Source: Mollicutes bacterium
GTDB taxonomy: Bacteria > Bacillota_I > Bacilli_A > RF39 > UBA660
Direction: 5' to 3'
Length of the DNA stretch: 14,618 nucleotides
Assembly: GCA_012510695.1 (NCBI GenBank)
Contig: JAAZHN010000035.1
Coordinates: 1-14,618, forward strand
Below, piece after piece: positions 1 to 7,819 of this stretch. Each line of letters starts with the position of its first letter. Within the stretch, counting starts at the first letter, position 1. The notes under the pieces were generated by a model. It was not told the DNA's origin. It made no database searches and saw only the letters and a program-made list of their open reading frames with translations. Made by a program: the position numbers and the translations under genes.

Positions 1-1005
1 ACTGATGTTGGAGAATATATTAACAATGTATTTCTAAGAGAAAAAATTACGATAAAAGAAGACTACATTAGTACCAAAAATGATATTCTAACAAGTGTAG
101 AAGACATTAGTAGATACTTACTTTATGGATCAAGTGTTGAGAGTAAAAAATATACAGTGAAAAGCGGAGATACTTTAGAAAGTATTGCTGATAAAAATAA
201 TTTAAATATCACCGAGTTATTAATCGCAAACCCAAGCATCAAGAGTAAAGATGCTCTATTATCATCAAAGGGAGATCAAACACTTAATGTTAGTTTAATT
301 GATCCGGTTGTCAATATTGTTTCTAAAACCGAACTAGTTGAAAAACAACTCGCTTATTATGAAACAATAGTTAAATATGACAATAGATTAAATTATGGGA
401 CAAGTTATGTCGAACAACAAGGTGAAAATGGAATTGCGAAAGTTAAATACGAAGTGGAATATGTTAACGGTGAAATTTTTGATGCGAAAAAGATATCGAT
501 GGTTGAACTATCTCCACCGATAAATAGAGTTATTGTTCGTGGTGGATATAGGAGTTCAGCTCCATTAGTTGGTAATCCAGAAGATTGGGCAAGGCCAACA
601 GTTAATTATCTACTTATTAGTAGTTACTTTGGGCCACGTCGAGGGGAATTTCATGATGCAATAGATATAATGGGAGATAAAGGTTCGCCAATATTCGCAG
701 CTAATGATGGCGTTGTCATTACATCAGGAAGAGATCCAAAACTGTATAATCCAGGAATTCACATTAGAATTGACCACCAAAATGGTTATTTCACTAGTTA
801 TCTACATTTATCTAAAACTGATGTGAAAGTAGGTCAAATTGTAAAAAGAGGTCAAAAAATTGGGGAGATGGGAAGCACCGGAAAATCAACTGGTAATCAC
901 TTACATTTCTCAGTGTATTATATACCGGGTGGTGGCAGATTTATATATGAACCAAGAACTTATGCTGTTGATCCATTAAAAGTGTCTTCTGCATTTAGAT
1001 ACTAA
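1..1005 (+). CDS. LysM-G5-M23 cell-wall peptidase (5' end missing)
   Basis: The frame is open from the first base, so this is the C-terminal 334 residues of a larger protein. Counting codons from base 1, a LysM peptidoglycan-binding motif (YTVKSGDTLESIADKNNL) spans about 51-95, a G5-like domain about 103-181, and an M23 (LytM/lysostaphin-type) zinc endopeptidase domain about 203-325. Visible M23 residues are His218 and Asp222 (HDAID), His269 (YLHL) and the HLHF motif with His300 and His302. The expected role is cutting peptide cross-links of peptidoglycan outside the cell. Any signal peptide or membrane anchor would lie upstream of the window. A GTG at 157 is not the start, because it falls inside the LysM motif. 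The stop codon overlaps the next ATG by one base (TAATG), suggesting translational coupling. The domain assignment is firm; the precise bond cleaved is not known. Confidence 0.93.
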   Translation, partial: TDVGEYINNVFLREKITIKEDYISTKNDILTSVEDISRYLLYGSSVESKKYTVKSGDTLESIADKNNLNITELLIANPSIKSKDALLSSKGDQTLNVSLIDPVVNIVSKTELVEKQLAYYETIVKYDNRLNYGTSYVEQQGENGIAKVKYEVEYVNGEIFDAKKISMVELSPPINRVIVRGGYRSSAPLVGNPEDWARPTVNYLLISSYFGPRRGEFHDAIDIMGDKGSPIFAANDGVVITSGRDPKLYNPGIHIRIDHQNGYFTSYLHLSKTDVKVGQIVKRGQKIGEMGSTGKSTGNHLHFSVYYIPGGGRFIYEPRTYAVDPLKVSSAFRY

Positions 1006-1769
1006 TGAAAATTTGTGTTTTAGCTAGTGGATCAGGAGGAAATTCGACATTTATTCATGTTAACAATAAAAAAATATTAATCGATGCGGGAACAACTATG
1101 ACTAACATTGAAAAAAAATTAAAGAGTATAGATGAAAGTATTTCTAATATTGACTACATATTCATTTCTCATACACACTCTGACCATACTGACGCTTTAG
1201 AAGTAATAATAAAAAAGAATAAGCCGTATATTTGTTTAAGTAATGCAATGCTTAATGATTTGCCATATTTAAATGATTATGAAAATTTATTAATTCATGA
1301 CAATGATTTATTAATTGAAGATATAAAAATAGAATTAATAAAAACAAGTCATGATGTATCTGATTCAAGAGGATTTATTATTTCATATGATAATAAATCG
1401 CTTGTATATATAACGGATACTGGATATATTAATTCAAGATACTTTAGAAAAATAAGCAATAAAAACGTTTATATTTTTGAAAGTAATCATGATCCAGAGA
1501 TGTTAATAAAAGGAAAATATCCTAAATGGTTACAAGCAAGAGTCTTAAGTGATGTTGGTCACTTATCTAATGAGTATGCATCAGCCTACTTAGCAAAATT
1601 AATCGGTCCAAATACTAAAAAAGTTATTTTAGCTCATTTAAGTAAAGAAAATAATAAAGAAGAAATTGCCTTAAATAAGTTTTTCGAAACTATGAGCAAT
1701 AGTAATATTGATTTTAAGAATGTAGTAGTGGCAAAACAGAACGAAATCAGCGAGGTAATACAATTATGA
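1005..1769 (+). CDS. walJ: WalJ/YycJ-like metallo-beta-lactamase fold hydrolase
   Basis: A 254-residue protein of the metallo-beta-lactamase superfamily. It opens with the MKICVLASGSGGNST glycine-rich strand typical of YycJ/WalJ, followed by the metal-binding HTHSDH at 56-61. Later candidate ligands are an ITDTG aspartate near 137, VGHLS, and a C-terminal LAHLS histidine. Family members are predicted zinc or manganese hydrolases or nucleases, linked in Bacilli to the WalRK region and to coordinating cell division with DNA replication; the substrate is unsettled. It overlaps the upstream peptidase by one base and its TGA overlaps the rlmH start (ATGA), so it is probably co-translated. In many Bacilli walJ lies close to rlmH, as here, which supports the name. 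If its TGA were read through, only three codons would follow before TAA, so TGA acts as a normal stop here. Confidence 0.88.
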   Translation: MKICVLASGSGGNSTFIHVNNKKILIDAGTTMTNIEKKLKSIDESISNIDYIFISHTHSDHTDALEVIIKKNKPYICLSNAMLNDLPYLNDYENLLIHDNDLLIEDIKIELIKTSHDVSDSRGFIISYDNKSLVYITDTGYINSRYFRKISNKNVYIFESNHDPEMLIKGKYPKWLQARVLSDVGHLSNEYASAYLAKLIGPNTKKVILAHLSKENNKEEIALNKFFETMSNSNIDFKNVVVAKQNEISEVIQL

Positions 1770-2206
1770 TTAAAGTAATTTGTTTAGGAAAAATAAAAGA
1801 GAGTTATTTAATTGATTTAATTTCTGACTATGAAAAAAGAATTAATAAATATCACCAAATAAAATTAATTGAGTTAAAAGATAATGAAAATATAGAGATT
1901 GAAACCAACCAAATATTAAAACAAATAAAAAACGATGAATATAATATAGTGTTAGATATTCAGGGAGAAGAAGTTTCATCAGAGGAATTTGCTAATATAA
2001 TTGAAGAAACGTTCACTAATAGTTATGGAAACATAACCTTTATTATTGGTGGTTCTAATGGACTTAGTAATGAAGTTAAAGCAAAATCAAATAAAATAAT
2101 TTCTTTTGGAAGAATAACTCACCCTCACGGATTATTTAGGGGGATACTATTAGAGCAAATATATCGTAGTTTTAAAATTATTAATAATGAAAAATATCAT
2201 AAATAG
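1766..2206 (+). CDS. rlmH: 23S rRNA pseudouridine-1915 N3-methyltransferase
   Basis: A 146-residue SPOUT methyltransferase that uses S-adenosylmethionine to methylate the pseudouridine at 23S rRNA position 1915 (helix 69) on the assembled 70S ribosome. Diagnostic features are the FIIGGSNG cofactor loop at 92-99, the THPH motif at 118-121, and the conserved C-terminal ILLEQIYRSFKI...YHK, whose tail forms part of the knotted active site. Family members are usually about 155-160 residues; this one is slightly short, apparently in the middle (about 50-80), with N- and C-terminal signatures complete. The start is fixed by the ATGA overlap with walJ. It ends in TAG, which itself forms part of the Shine-Dalgarno site of the following NUDIX gene. 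Confidence 0.95.
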   Translation: MIKVICLGKIKESYLIDLISDYEKRINKYHQIKLIELKDNENIEIETNQILKQIKNDEYNIVLDIQGEEVSSEEFANIIEETFTNSYGNITFIIGGSNGLSNEVKAKSNKIISFGRITHPHGLFRGILLEQIYRSFKIINNEKYHK

Positions 2207-2217
2207 GAGGAATAATA

Positions 2218-2637
2218 ATGACAAAAGTTGTATTTGTAGTATTTATTAAAGATGGAAAATTATTAGTTGTTAAATCAGTTCGTTCAGCTAAACAAAATTT
2301 ATATACTTTAGTTGGAGGGACATTAGAAGAAGGTGAAACACTTCTAGAAGGTGCAGTTAGAGAAGTAAAAGAAGAAGTAAGTCAAGATTTTAATATTAAG
2401 CAACTTGATTTAAAACCTTTATTCCAATTTGTTGAACCAGCTGCATCAGATCCTGAATTGATTATTGAAATAAATGTTTTACTTTCAAAAAAAGAAATTG
2501 ATGTAGAAATGAATCCTGATTTAGAAATTCTTGATTATAAGTGGATTGATGTTGATGATAAGGAAACAAATCTATCTTCAACAATCACCAATTATGTTAT
2601 TCCTTGGATGAAAGAGAATAAAAATGATTGGCAATGA
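2218..2637 (+). CDS. NUDIX hydrolase
   Basis: A 139-residue single-domain NUDIX protein. The NUDIX box spans 34-54: Gly34, Glu40, then REVKEE at 48-53, carrying the glutamates that bind catalytic Mg2+. The usual small Gly-hydrophobic end of the box is replaced by Ser-Gln. Family members hydrolyse nucleoside diphosphates linked to another moiety (damaged dNTPs, ADP-ribose and others); the substrate cannot be inferred here. An AGGAGG at 2205-2210 gives a strong, well-spaced start and overlaps the rlmH stop codon. The gene ends in TGA and overlaps the start of ung by 14 bases, so the two are probably co-expressed; a nucleotide-pool cleaning role next to uracil-DNA glycosylase would make sense but is inference. 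Confidence 0.9.
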   Translation: MTKVVFVVFIKDGKLLVVKSVRSAKQNLYTLVGGTLEEGETLLEGAVREVKEEVSQDFNIKQLDLKPLFQFVEPAASDPELIIEINVLLSKKEIDVEMNPDLEILDYKWIDVDDKETNLSSTITNYVIPWMKENKNDWQ

Positions 2638-3289
2638 TTGGGACGAAAAATTAAAAGTTATTTGGGAAAGTAATGGTTTTCAATCATTTTTTCAAATGAT
2701 TAAAAACATTTATAAAGAAAAAGAGATATACCCTCCTAAGGATTTAATTTTTGAAGCACTTAAAAGTACATCTTTTAAAAACACAAAGGTAGTAATATTA
2801 GGACAAGATCCTTATCATGGTGAAAAAGAAGCAAATGGATTATCTTTTTCAGTTAATAAAGATATCAAAATCCCACCCTCATTAAGAAACATCTATTTAG
2901 AATTAAGCAATGATTTAAATATTCCCATTCCTAATCATGGTGATTTATCATCATGGGCAAAAGAGGGAGTATTATTACTAAACTCAGTACTAACAGTAGA
3001 AAAAGATAAAGCCGCATCGCACCGTAATAAAGGTTGGGAGTTATTTACAGATTATGTAATAAAAGTTCTTAATGAAAAAGAAGAACCGATTGTTTTTATT
3101 TTATGGGGAAATTATGCCAGATCCAAAAAAATATTTATCAATAATAAAAAACATTTAATCATAGAGTCTACTCACCCATCTCCATTTTCAGCTAATAATG
3201 GTTTTTTTGGAAGTCGTCCATTTTCAAAAACCAATAATTTTCTTAAAAAAAATAATCTCCAAGAAATTAATTGGGAGATTAGATTTTAA
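2624..3289 (+). CDS. ung: Uracil-DNA glycosylase, family 1
   Basis: A 221-residue family-1 uracil-DNA glycosylase, which removes uracil from DNA (from cytosine deamination or dUMP incorporation) to start base-excision repair. The water-activating loop GQDPYHG lies at 60-66 with catalytic Asp62, and the DNA-intercalation and His loop HPSPFSANNGFFGSRPFS at 184-201 with His184. The PPSLRNIYLEL segment (84-94) is also typical. The length is normal for Ung. The start overlaps the NUDIX gene by 14 bases and has only a weak purine-rich upstream stretch, so translation may depend on coupling. The last codons overlap the convergent LemA-family gene by 11 bases and contain that gene's terminator hairpin. 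Confidence 0.97.
   Translation: MIGNDWDEKLKVIWESNGFQSFFQMIKNIYKEKEIYPPKDLIFEALKSTSFKNTKVVILGQDPYHGEKEANGLSFSVNKDIKIPPSLRNIYLELSNDLNIPIPNHGDLSSWAKEGVLLLNSVLTVEKDKAASHRNKGWELFTDYVIKVLNEKEEPIVFILWGNYARSKKIFINNKKHLIIESTHPSPFSANNGFFGSRPFSKTNNFLKKNNLQEINWEIRF
3245..3280 (-). terminator. Rho-independent terminator for the LemA-family gene, inside ung
   Basis: On the minus strand the arms are AATCTCC (complement of 3274-3280) and GGAGATT (complement of 3254-3260), with two more pairs possible across a bulge. The second arm is followed by A and then eight consecutive T (complement of 3245-3253). That is a good intrinsic terminator for the minus-strand gene. Plus-strand readthrough would meet the same stem but only a short T4 tail, so it may act weakly for ung. 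The whole element lies in the last 45 bases of the ung coding sequence. Confidence 0.75.
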
Positions 3290-3827
3290 AATCATTTATA
3301 ATATCATCACTCATATCTTTGTTATCAAAATAAGTTTTTTCTTTAATGGTATGAATTCTTGAAATAATATTTGATGGAAATTTTCTAACTAAGATATTTA
3401 ATTTGCTAGTGTATTTATTGTAAAAAGACTTTGCTGATTCAATTTTTTCTTCACTATTTTTAATACTTTGAATAATATCTTTAAAACTTTGATTATTTTG
3501 TAATGAAGAATAATCTTTTTTTATTTGTCTAATAATATTAATACACTCTGTAGATTTACGATCAAACTCAAAGTTAGTTATTTTTTTATTTTTAAGTTCT
3601 TTTATTTCTTCAAAAGCTATATCATTAACATCAGTTTCTGTAACAATAATTTTTTCGGCTGCAATAATTAGGTCATATCTTTCTCTTAATGTTTCATCAA
3701 TAACATTCTCTGATTCATTAATTCGAATAATATTATTTTGTAGTTTATTATATAAAATGACATAATAAATACCTAATAATCCGCCTAAAACAATTATAAT
3801 TCCAAGTATATAAAAAAGCATATCCAT
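3279..3827 (-). CDS. LemA-family membrane protein
   Basis: A 182-residue protein with one N-terminal transmembrane helix (about 3-25) followed by a charged helical domain. The pattern after the helix (YNKLQNNIIRINESENVIDETLRERYDLI) and the C-terminal FYNKYTSKLNILVRKFPSNIIS segment match the LemA family, which has a coiled four-helix body held at the membrane. LemA function is poorly defined. The usual conserved tryptophan and proline of the first helix are not evident, so this is a divergent member. I chose ATG at 3827 rather than an in-frame GTG at 3836 because the GTG lies inside an AAGGGTGAT Shine-Dalgarno sequence (3840-3832), correctly spaced for the ATG. It has its own promoter and terminator, transcribed divergently from the acidic-protein gene. 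Confidence 0.82.
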   Translation of the reverse strand: MDMLFYILGIIIVLGGLLGIYYVILYNKLQNNIIRINESENVIDETLRERYDLIIAAEKIIVTETDVNDIAFEEIKELKNKKITNFEFDRKSTECINIIRQIKKDYSSLQNNQSFKDIIQSIKNSEEKIESAKSFYNKYTSKLNILVRKFPSNIISRIHTIKEKTYFDNKDMSDDIINDFKI

Positions 3828-3849
3828 ACTAATCACCCTTATTATTAAT

Positions 3850-3858
3850 ATCTTAGCA
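3850..3858 (-). promoter_or_regulatory. Extended -10 promoter of the LemA-family gene
   Basis: The minus strand reads TGCTAAGAT, an extended -10 (TGn + TAAGAT) about 22 bases upstream of the ATG. The -35 position at 17 bp spacing is only T-rich, so the call rests on the extended -10 and its placement. Confidence 0.5.
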
Positions 3859-3899
3859 TAAAAAAAAGATAAATAAAAATAAAAAAGACCTTAATTAGT

Positions 3900-3928
3900 T
3901 TGACATTGGTTTTTATAAACTATATAAT
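3900..3928 (+). promoter_or_regulatory. Perfect consensus sigma-A promoter
   Basis: TTGACA at 3900-3905, a 17-base spacer, and TATAAT at 3923-3928: a full match to the housekeeping consensus. The start point would be near 3935, only about 10 bases before the ATG at 3945, so the GGTGAT Shine-Dalgarno (3935-3940) would sit at the very 5' end of the message. This is the strongest-looking promoter in the window. Confidence 0.9.
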
Positions 3929-3944
3929 ATAATTGGTGATATAA

Positions 3945-4964
3945 ATGATAAACGATAATAGTCAGGGTAATGAAATGATTAGCCCATTTGAAAGTCCAAA
4001 TGCAGGTTTTGACATTTTTGAATCAACAGTCCCTCCAGTAACAAGTAATCAACAAGTAGAAGGGGAACCAATTTCTGGTGTGATTGGAAGCATTAATGAA
4101 CCAGAGCAACCATTTCAAAGTCAGTTAGAGCAAGCTCCGGCACCTGAACCACAGGTCGTAGCAGAACCATTCGCGGTTTCACAACTTGAACTTGAGCCAG
4201 AGCCTACTATAGAACAAACTACAGAGCCATTAACGTTAGGCGCTATTGATATTACTCCTGAACCAGTGATGCAAGAAATAGAAGTTCAAGAATATACTCC
4301 TGATTATTCTTTCTTGTCATCAGTAGAAACGGAAGTAACTCAAGAACAACCTGTAAGTCTAGAGATTCCAGTAGTTGAAGAACCTCAAGTTGAAATCGAA
4401 CTTCAAGCTCCTGAAGAGCCATCAATTTTGCTTGATGCTCAAACAGTTGAACCTGATAATATTACAATGGAAGCTGCAGTTGTAGAAGAAACTCCAAGTA
4501 TGGAAGTTCAAACTGAAGAAGAAGTTATTAACTCTGAAGTAGACGTTGAAGAAGCAGAACTTGATAACACATTAAAAATATTAGATGAAGAAAAAAGAAA
4601 ATTAGCTGAAGAAGCAGCAGCCTTAAATGCACAAACTATGGAAGTACAAGCAGCAAACCAAGCAATTTCAGCATCAATAGAAGCACAATCACAAAAAATA
4701 AGAGTTATAGCTTTAGATATCAAAAAAATGGCAGTAGCAAAAATGGAAGCAGATATTCGTGCAATGCAAGATAAAGTTAATCAAGCTAAAACAGTTCATG
4801 GTCAAGCAACAGAAGAACAAAAAATGTTAAGTGAAAAACAAAAAGAAAATGCAGAAAAATTAGTTAGACTTGAAGAAGCAAGAGAAAAAGTCGTTAGAGG
4901 AAGTCAGATTTCTTCACACGATGATAACCTTGGTCAAGCAAAAACATATTCAAATGCCGCTTAG
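3945..4964 (+). CDS. Acidic Pro/Glu-rich coiled-coil protein, unknown function
   Basis: I do not recognise this 339-residue protein. Two regions are visible. Residues 1-210 are low complexity, rich in Glu, Pro, Gln and Val (many EP, EEP and PEPQ units), with about 49 acidic residues and not one Lys, Arg or His; the first lysine is residue 211. Residues about 208-320 are a predicted long alpha-helical coiled coil (ILDEEKRKLAEEAAALNAQ onward) rich in Ala, Glu, Lys and Gln, followed by a short polar tail ending in SNAA. There is no signal peptide, transmembrane helix, Cys or Trp, so it should be cytosolic and largely extended. GGTGAT at 3935-3940 supports the ATG. The gene is a single transcription unit between a consensus promoter and its own terminator, suggesting high expression. 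A scaffold, cytoskeletal or division-associated role is possible, but nothing in the sequence proves it. Confidence 0.85.
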   Translation: MINDNSQGNEMISPFESPNAGFDIFESTVPPVTSNQQVEGEPISGVIGSINEPEQPFQSQLEQAPAPEPQVVAEPFAVSQLELEPEPTIEQTTEPLTLGAIDITPEPVMQEIEVQEYTPDYSFLSSVETEVTQEQPVSLEIPVVEEPQVEIELQAPEEPSILLDAQTVEPDNITMEAAVVEETPSMEVQTEEEVINSEVDVEEAELDNTLKILDEEKRKLAEEAAALNAQTMEVQAANQAISASIEAQSQKIRVIALDIKKMAVAKMEADIRAMQDKVNQAKTVHGQATEEQKMLSEKQKENAEKLVRLEEAREKVVRGSQISSHDDNLGQAKTYSNAA

Positions 4965-4974
4965 GCATTTTTTT
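4952..4974 (+). terminator. Intrinsic terminator of the acidic-protein gene
   Basis: A perfect 7-bp stem, AAATGCC (4952-4958) and GGCATTT (4964-4970), with loop GCTTA and a run of seven T (4968-4974). The TAG stop codon (4962-4964) lies in the loop, so the hairpin begins inside the coding sequence. Confidence 0.9.
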
Positions 4975-5007
4975 ATGGCAAATTTCTGTTAAGCAAATAC
5001 ATTCTCA

Positions 5008-5036
5008 ATGACAAAAGTGATTATTTTTGTTAAACT
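5008..5036 (+). promoter_or_regulatory. Promoter of the nucleoside kinase-gap unit
   Basis: ATGACA at 5008-5013, a 17-base spacer, and TAAACT at 5031-5036, preceded by TG at 5028-5029 (extended -10). It sits in the 83-base gap after the acidic-protein terminator; the start point would be near 5043, just upstream of the GAGGGA Shine-Dalgarno. Another TATAGA-like hexamer at 5040 could be used instead. Confidence 0.5.
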
Positions 5037-5059
5037 TATTATAGAATATGAGGGAAGAT

Positions 5060-6730
5060 ATGAATAATCAAGTGAGAATAAAATTTGAAAATGGTCAAGA
5101 AGAAATTCATCAACAAGGTGTAAGTTTTTTTGAACTTAGTAAAATATATCAAAGCAACATGAACAACCCAATAATTGCTGCAAAAGTTAATAATGTTTGC
5201 TTCAGGTTAGATGAAAAAATATATCAAGATTCAGAAATTAAATTTATTGATTACAACGATCTTGAAGGACATGCTATGTATAAGTCTGGCTTGAAATTTG
5301 TCCTATATGTTGCTTTAAAAGAATTATATGGTAAAAGTGCCGATGTAATGTTTTATAATTCTATTGATAAAGGAATATATACAAAAATTGTTACAAAAGA
5401 AAAAGTATCTGAAACATTTATTAATAAATTAAAGAATAAGATGCAAGAAATAATCGATAAAGATTTACCATTTACGAAACAAATAATTAGAAATTCTGAT
5501 GCAATTAATTATTATAATTCTGTAGGAGAAACAGAAAAATCAGTTAATATTGAAAATGCAACAAATGAAGTAGTAACTCTTTATAAATTAATGAAATACT
5601 ATAATTATTTTTACACAAACATGCCAACTTCAACAGGAGTATTAAAGATGTTTGAACTATCTATTTTAGATTCATCACATTTAATACTAAGATATCCAAC
5701 TCCAAGAAGTAATGAAATGATTCCAGATTATAAACATTATGAAAAAACACTTGAGGCATTTGAAACATATCGTGATTGGTTAGAAAAAATAAAGGTTCCT
5801 TATGTTTCCAACTTAAATAAAATAGTTGCTGATTGTAAGACAAAAGATTTTATTCTAATGAATCATATAATTTCAGAAAATCAATTTTTCAAAATAGCTG
5901 GAAGAATTGCTGAAAAAAATCTAAAAAACAAGGTTAAAACAGTATTTGTAGCAGGGCCATCTAGTTCAGGAAAAACAACAAGCGCAAAAAAAATGGCGGT
6001 CCAATTAAAAGCATTTGGTTTAAATCCATTTGTAATATCTGCAGATGATTTTTATAAAGAAAGAAATGAAAGTCCTAGACTTCCTGATGGTAGATTAGAC
6101 TTTGAATCAATTGATGCTCTAGATTTGGAATTAATGGATAAAACATTAGGAAAATTAATAAATTTTGAAAGTGTTCAACTACCAACATTTAATTTCTTTA
6201 CAGGAATGAAAGAATATAAAAACGAACCGGTTAAATTAACAGAAGATGATGTAATTATTTTTGAAGGATTACATTGTATGAATAATAGAATTACCGATAT
6301 GATACCTAAAGAAAATCAATATAAAATATATATTAGTCCATTTCCGGGTTTAAATATAGATAGACATAATTATATATCTTCAGTTGACTTAAGACTTATT
6401 AGAAGAATGGTTAGAGACAATGTTTATCGTGGTTACCCAGTAGAAAAAACAATTGCGATGTGGCAAGATGTTCGTGAAGGTGAAGAAAAATATGTTTATC
6501 CTTATCAAGATCAGGCCGATGATATATTAAATACATCTTTAGTTTATGAAATAGGTGTATTAAGAGTGTTTGCTGAACCATTACTTAGTTCAGTACCAGT
6601 AAGTTCTAGCTACTATCAAGAAGCTAGAAGATTACTTGGATTTTTAAGAGGCTTTTTCCCAATATCTCCTGAATATGTATCAAGAGATACAGTTCTAAGA
6701 GAATTTATTGGGGATAGTATATTCCATTAA
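5060..6730 (+). CDS. TGS-domain nucleoside kinase (uridine kinase-like)
   Basis: A 556-residue protein of the uridine kinase-like family found in many Firmicutes with an N-terminal module borrowed from threonyl-tRNA synthetase. Residues about 4-70 resemble a TGS domain, and about 75-230 resemble the ThrRS/AlaRS second additional domain. A P-loop kinase domain follows, with Walker A GPSSSGKTT at 299-307, an ADDFYKERNESPRLPDGRLDFE segment typical of uridine kinases, and VIIFEGLHCMNN as the Walker B region. The C-terminal VLREFIGDS ending is characteristic. The kinase domain should phosphorylate a nucleoside with NTP; the physiological substrate of this fused family is not established. I chose ATG 5060 over the in-frame ATG 5048 because GAGGGA (5050-5055) fits as its Shine-Dalgarno. 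It is 18 bases upstream of gap with no terminator between, so the two are likely co-transcribed. Confidence 0.88.
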   Translation: MNNQVRIKFENGQEEIHQQGVSFFELSKIYQSNMNNPIIAAKVNNVCFRLDEKIYQDSEIKFIDYNDLEGHAMYKSGLKFVLYVALKELYGKSADVMFYNSIDKGIYTKIVTKEKVSETFINKLKNKMQEIIDKDLPFTKQIIRNSDAINYYNSVGETEKSVNIENATNEVVTLYKLMKYYNYFYTNMPTSTGVLKMFELSILDSSHLILRYPTPRSNEMIPDYKHYEKTLEAFETYRDWLEKIKVPYVSNLNKIVADCKTKDFILMNHIISENQFFKIAGRIAEKNLKNKVKTVFVAGPSSSGKTTSAKKMAVQLKAFGLNPFVISADDFYKERNESPRLPDGRLDFESIDALDLELMDKTLGKLINFESVQLPTFNFFTGMKEYKNEPVKLTEDDVIIFEGLHCMNNRITDMIPKENQYKIYISPFPGLNIDRHNYISSVDLRLIRRMVRDNVYRGYPVEKTIAMWQDVREGEEKYVYPYQDQADDILNTSLVYEIGVLRVFAEPLLSSVPVSSSYYQEARRLLGFLRGFFPISPEYVSRDTVLREFIGDSIFH

Positions 6731-6748
6731 TAGAAAAGGAGAATAGAT

Positions 6749-7750
6749 ATGAAAAAAATAGCAATTAATGGTTTTGGAAGAATAGGGAGGTTAGCATTTA
6801 GAGAACTGATAAATAGAAATGATTATGAAGTTGTTGCAATTAATGATTTAACAGATTCAGAAACATTGGCATATTTACTAAAATATGATTCAAATCATCG
6901 TACATTTAATCCAGAATTGATTTCTCATGATGCTGAAAATTTAATTTATGATGGTAAGAAAATCAGAATTTTTGCAGAAAAAGACGCTGCAAACTTACCA
7001 TGGAAGAAGTTAGAAGTTGATGTTGTCTTAGAATGTACAGGGTTTTATACATCATTAGAAAAATCAATGGCGCATATCAATGCAGGCGCAAAAAAAGTAC
7101 TTATATCTGCACCAGCAAAAGGAGATCTTGAAACTGTAGTATTTGGAGTTAATGAAGATATTTTAGATGGCTCAGAACAAGTAGTTTCAGCCGCAAGTTG
7201 TACAACAAACTGTTTAGCACCAGTACTGAAAGTAATTGAAGATAACATTGGAATTGTTAAAGGATTCATGACAACAATTCATGCTTACACAAATGATCAA
7301 GCAACACTAGATGTGCCACATAACAAAGGAATTAATTCAAGAAGAGGAAGAGCGTGTGCAGTAAATATCGTTCCAGCTTCAACTGGTGCGGCAAGCGCAA
7401 TAGGGTTAGTAATTCCATCACTAAAAGGAAAGTTTGATGGAACTGCATTTAGAGTACCGGTAAGTGATGGTTCAGTAATTGATGTCACAATGGAATTAAA
7501 AAGAAATACTTCTATTGAAGAATTAAATGAATTATTTAGAAATAATCAATCAGAGGCATTAAAATTTACAATGGATCCTATTGTTTCAAGCGATATCATT
7601 GGTAGTCGTGTCGGTGCTTTAGTTGATGGCCAATCAACTAATGTTATTGAACATGATGGTAAGCAATTAGTAAAAGTTGTTGCTTGGTATGACAATGAAA
7701 TGGGTTATACAGTTCAAATGATTAGAACATTTGATAAATTAATGAAATAG
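6749..7750 (+). CDS. gap: Glyceraldehyde-3-phosphate dehydrogenase (NAD-type)
   Basis: A 333-residue phosphorylating GAPDH that converts glyceraldehyde 3-phosphate, NAD+ and phosphate to 1,3-bisphosphoglycerate. Present are the nucleotide-binding NGFGRIGRLAFR (7-18), Asp33 that favours NAD over NADP, the catalytic SCTTNC with Cys151, the paired His178 (TTIHAYTNDQ), and the C-terminal WYDNEMGY. The length is normal. AAGGAG at 6736-6741 sets the start; the 16 bases from there through the ATG are identical to those before pgk. An intrinsic terminator begins at the stop codon. As the only gap gene visible it is probably the glycolytic enzyme, consistent with pgk and tpiA nearby. AGG encodes the second conserved arginine of GRIGR, evidence for standard AGG decoding. 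Confidence 0.98.
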   Translation: MKKIAINGFGRIGRLAFRELINRNDYEVVAINDLTDSETLAYLLKYDSNHRTFNPELISHDAENLIYDGKKIRIFAEKDAANLPWKKLEVDVVLECTGFYTSLEKSMAHINAGAKKVLISAPAKGDLETVVFGVNEDILDGSEQVVSAASCTTNCLAPVLKVIEDNIGIVKGFMTTIHAYTNDQATLDVPHNKGINSRRGRACAVNIVPASTGAASAIGLVIPSLKGKFDGTAFRVPVSDGSVIDVTMELKRNTSIEELNELFRNNQSEALKFTMDPIVSSDIIGSRVGALVDGQSTNVIEHDGKQLVKVVAWYDNEMGYTVQMIRTFDKLMK

Positions 7751-7772
7751 GTGTTATACACCTTTTCTTTTG
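7749..7772 (+). terminator. Intrinsic terminator after gap
   Basis: A 6-bp stem, AGGTGT (7749-7754) and ACACCT (7758-7763), with a TAT loop and a T-rich tail (TTTTCTTTTT-like, 7763-7771). It overlaps the TAG stop of gap. The stem is short, so some readthrough into the SANT-repeat gene is plausible. Confidence 0.7.
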
Positions 7773-7798
7773 GTAATATTTTCCATTTGTGATAAGAT
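7770..7798 (+). promoter_or_regulatory. Promoter of the SANT-repeat gene
   Basis: TTGGTA at 7770-7775, a 17-base spacer, and TAAGAT at 7793-7798, with an extended -10 TG at 7790-7791. The start point would be near 7805, giving a leader of about 15 bases that carries a GGTGAT Shine-Dalgarno (7810-7815). Confidence 0.65.
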
Positions 7799-7819
7799 AT
7801 AGCAGGTTCGGTGATGTGA

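Noticed and set aside
4508..4723. Minus-strand open frame opposite the acidic-protein gene
   Set aside because: It is a mirror of the repetitive Glu/Ala codons on the plus strand, giving Ser/Ala-rich nonsense, with no Shine-Dalgarno or promoter.
7045..7488. Minus-strand open frames opposite gap, and similar ones opposite pgk and the SANT gene
   Set aside because: They lie wholly within well-identified genes, lack start signals, and have compositions expected of reverse-complement shadows.
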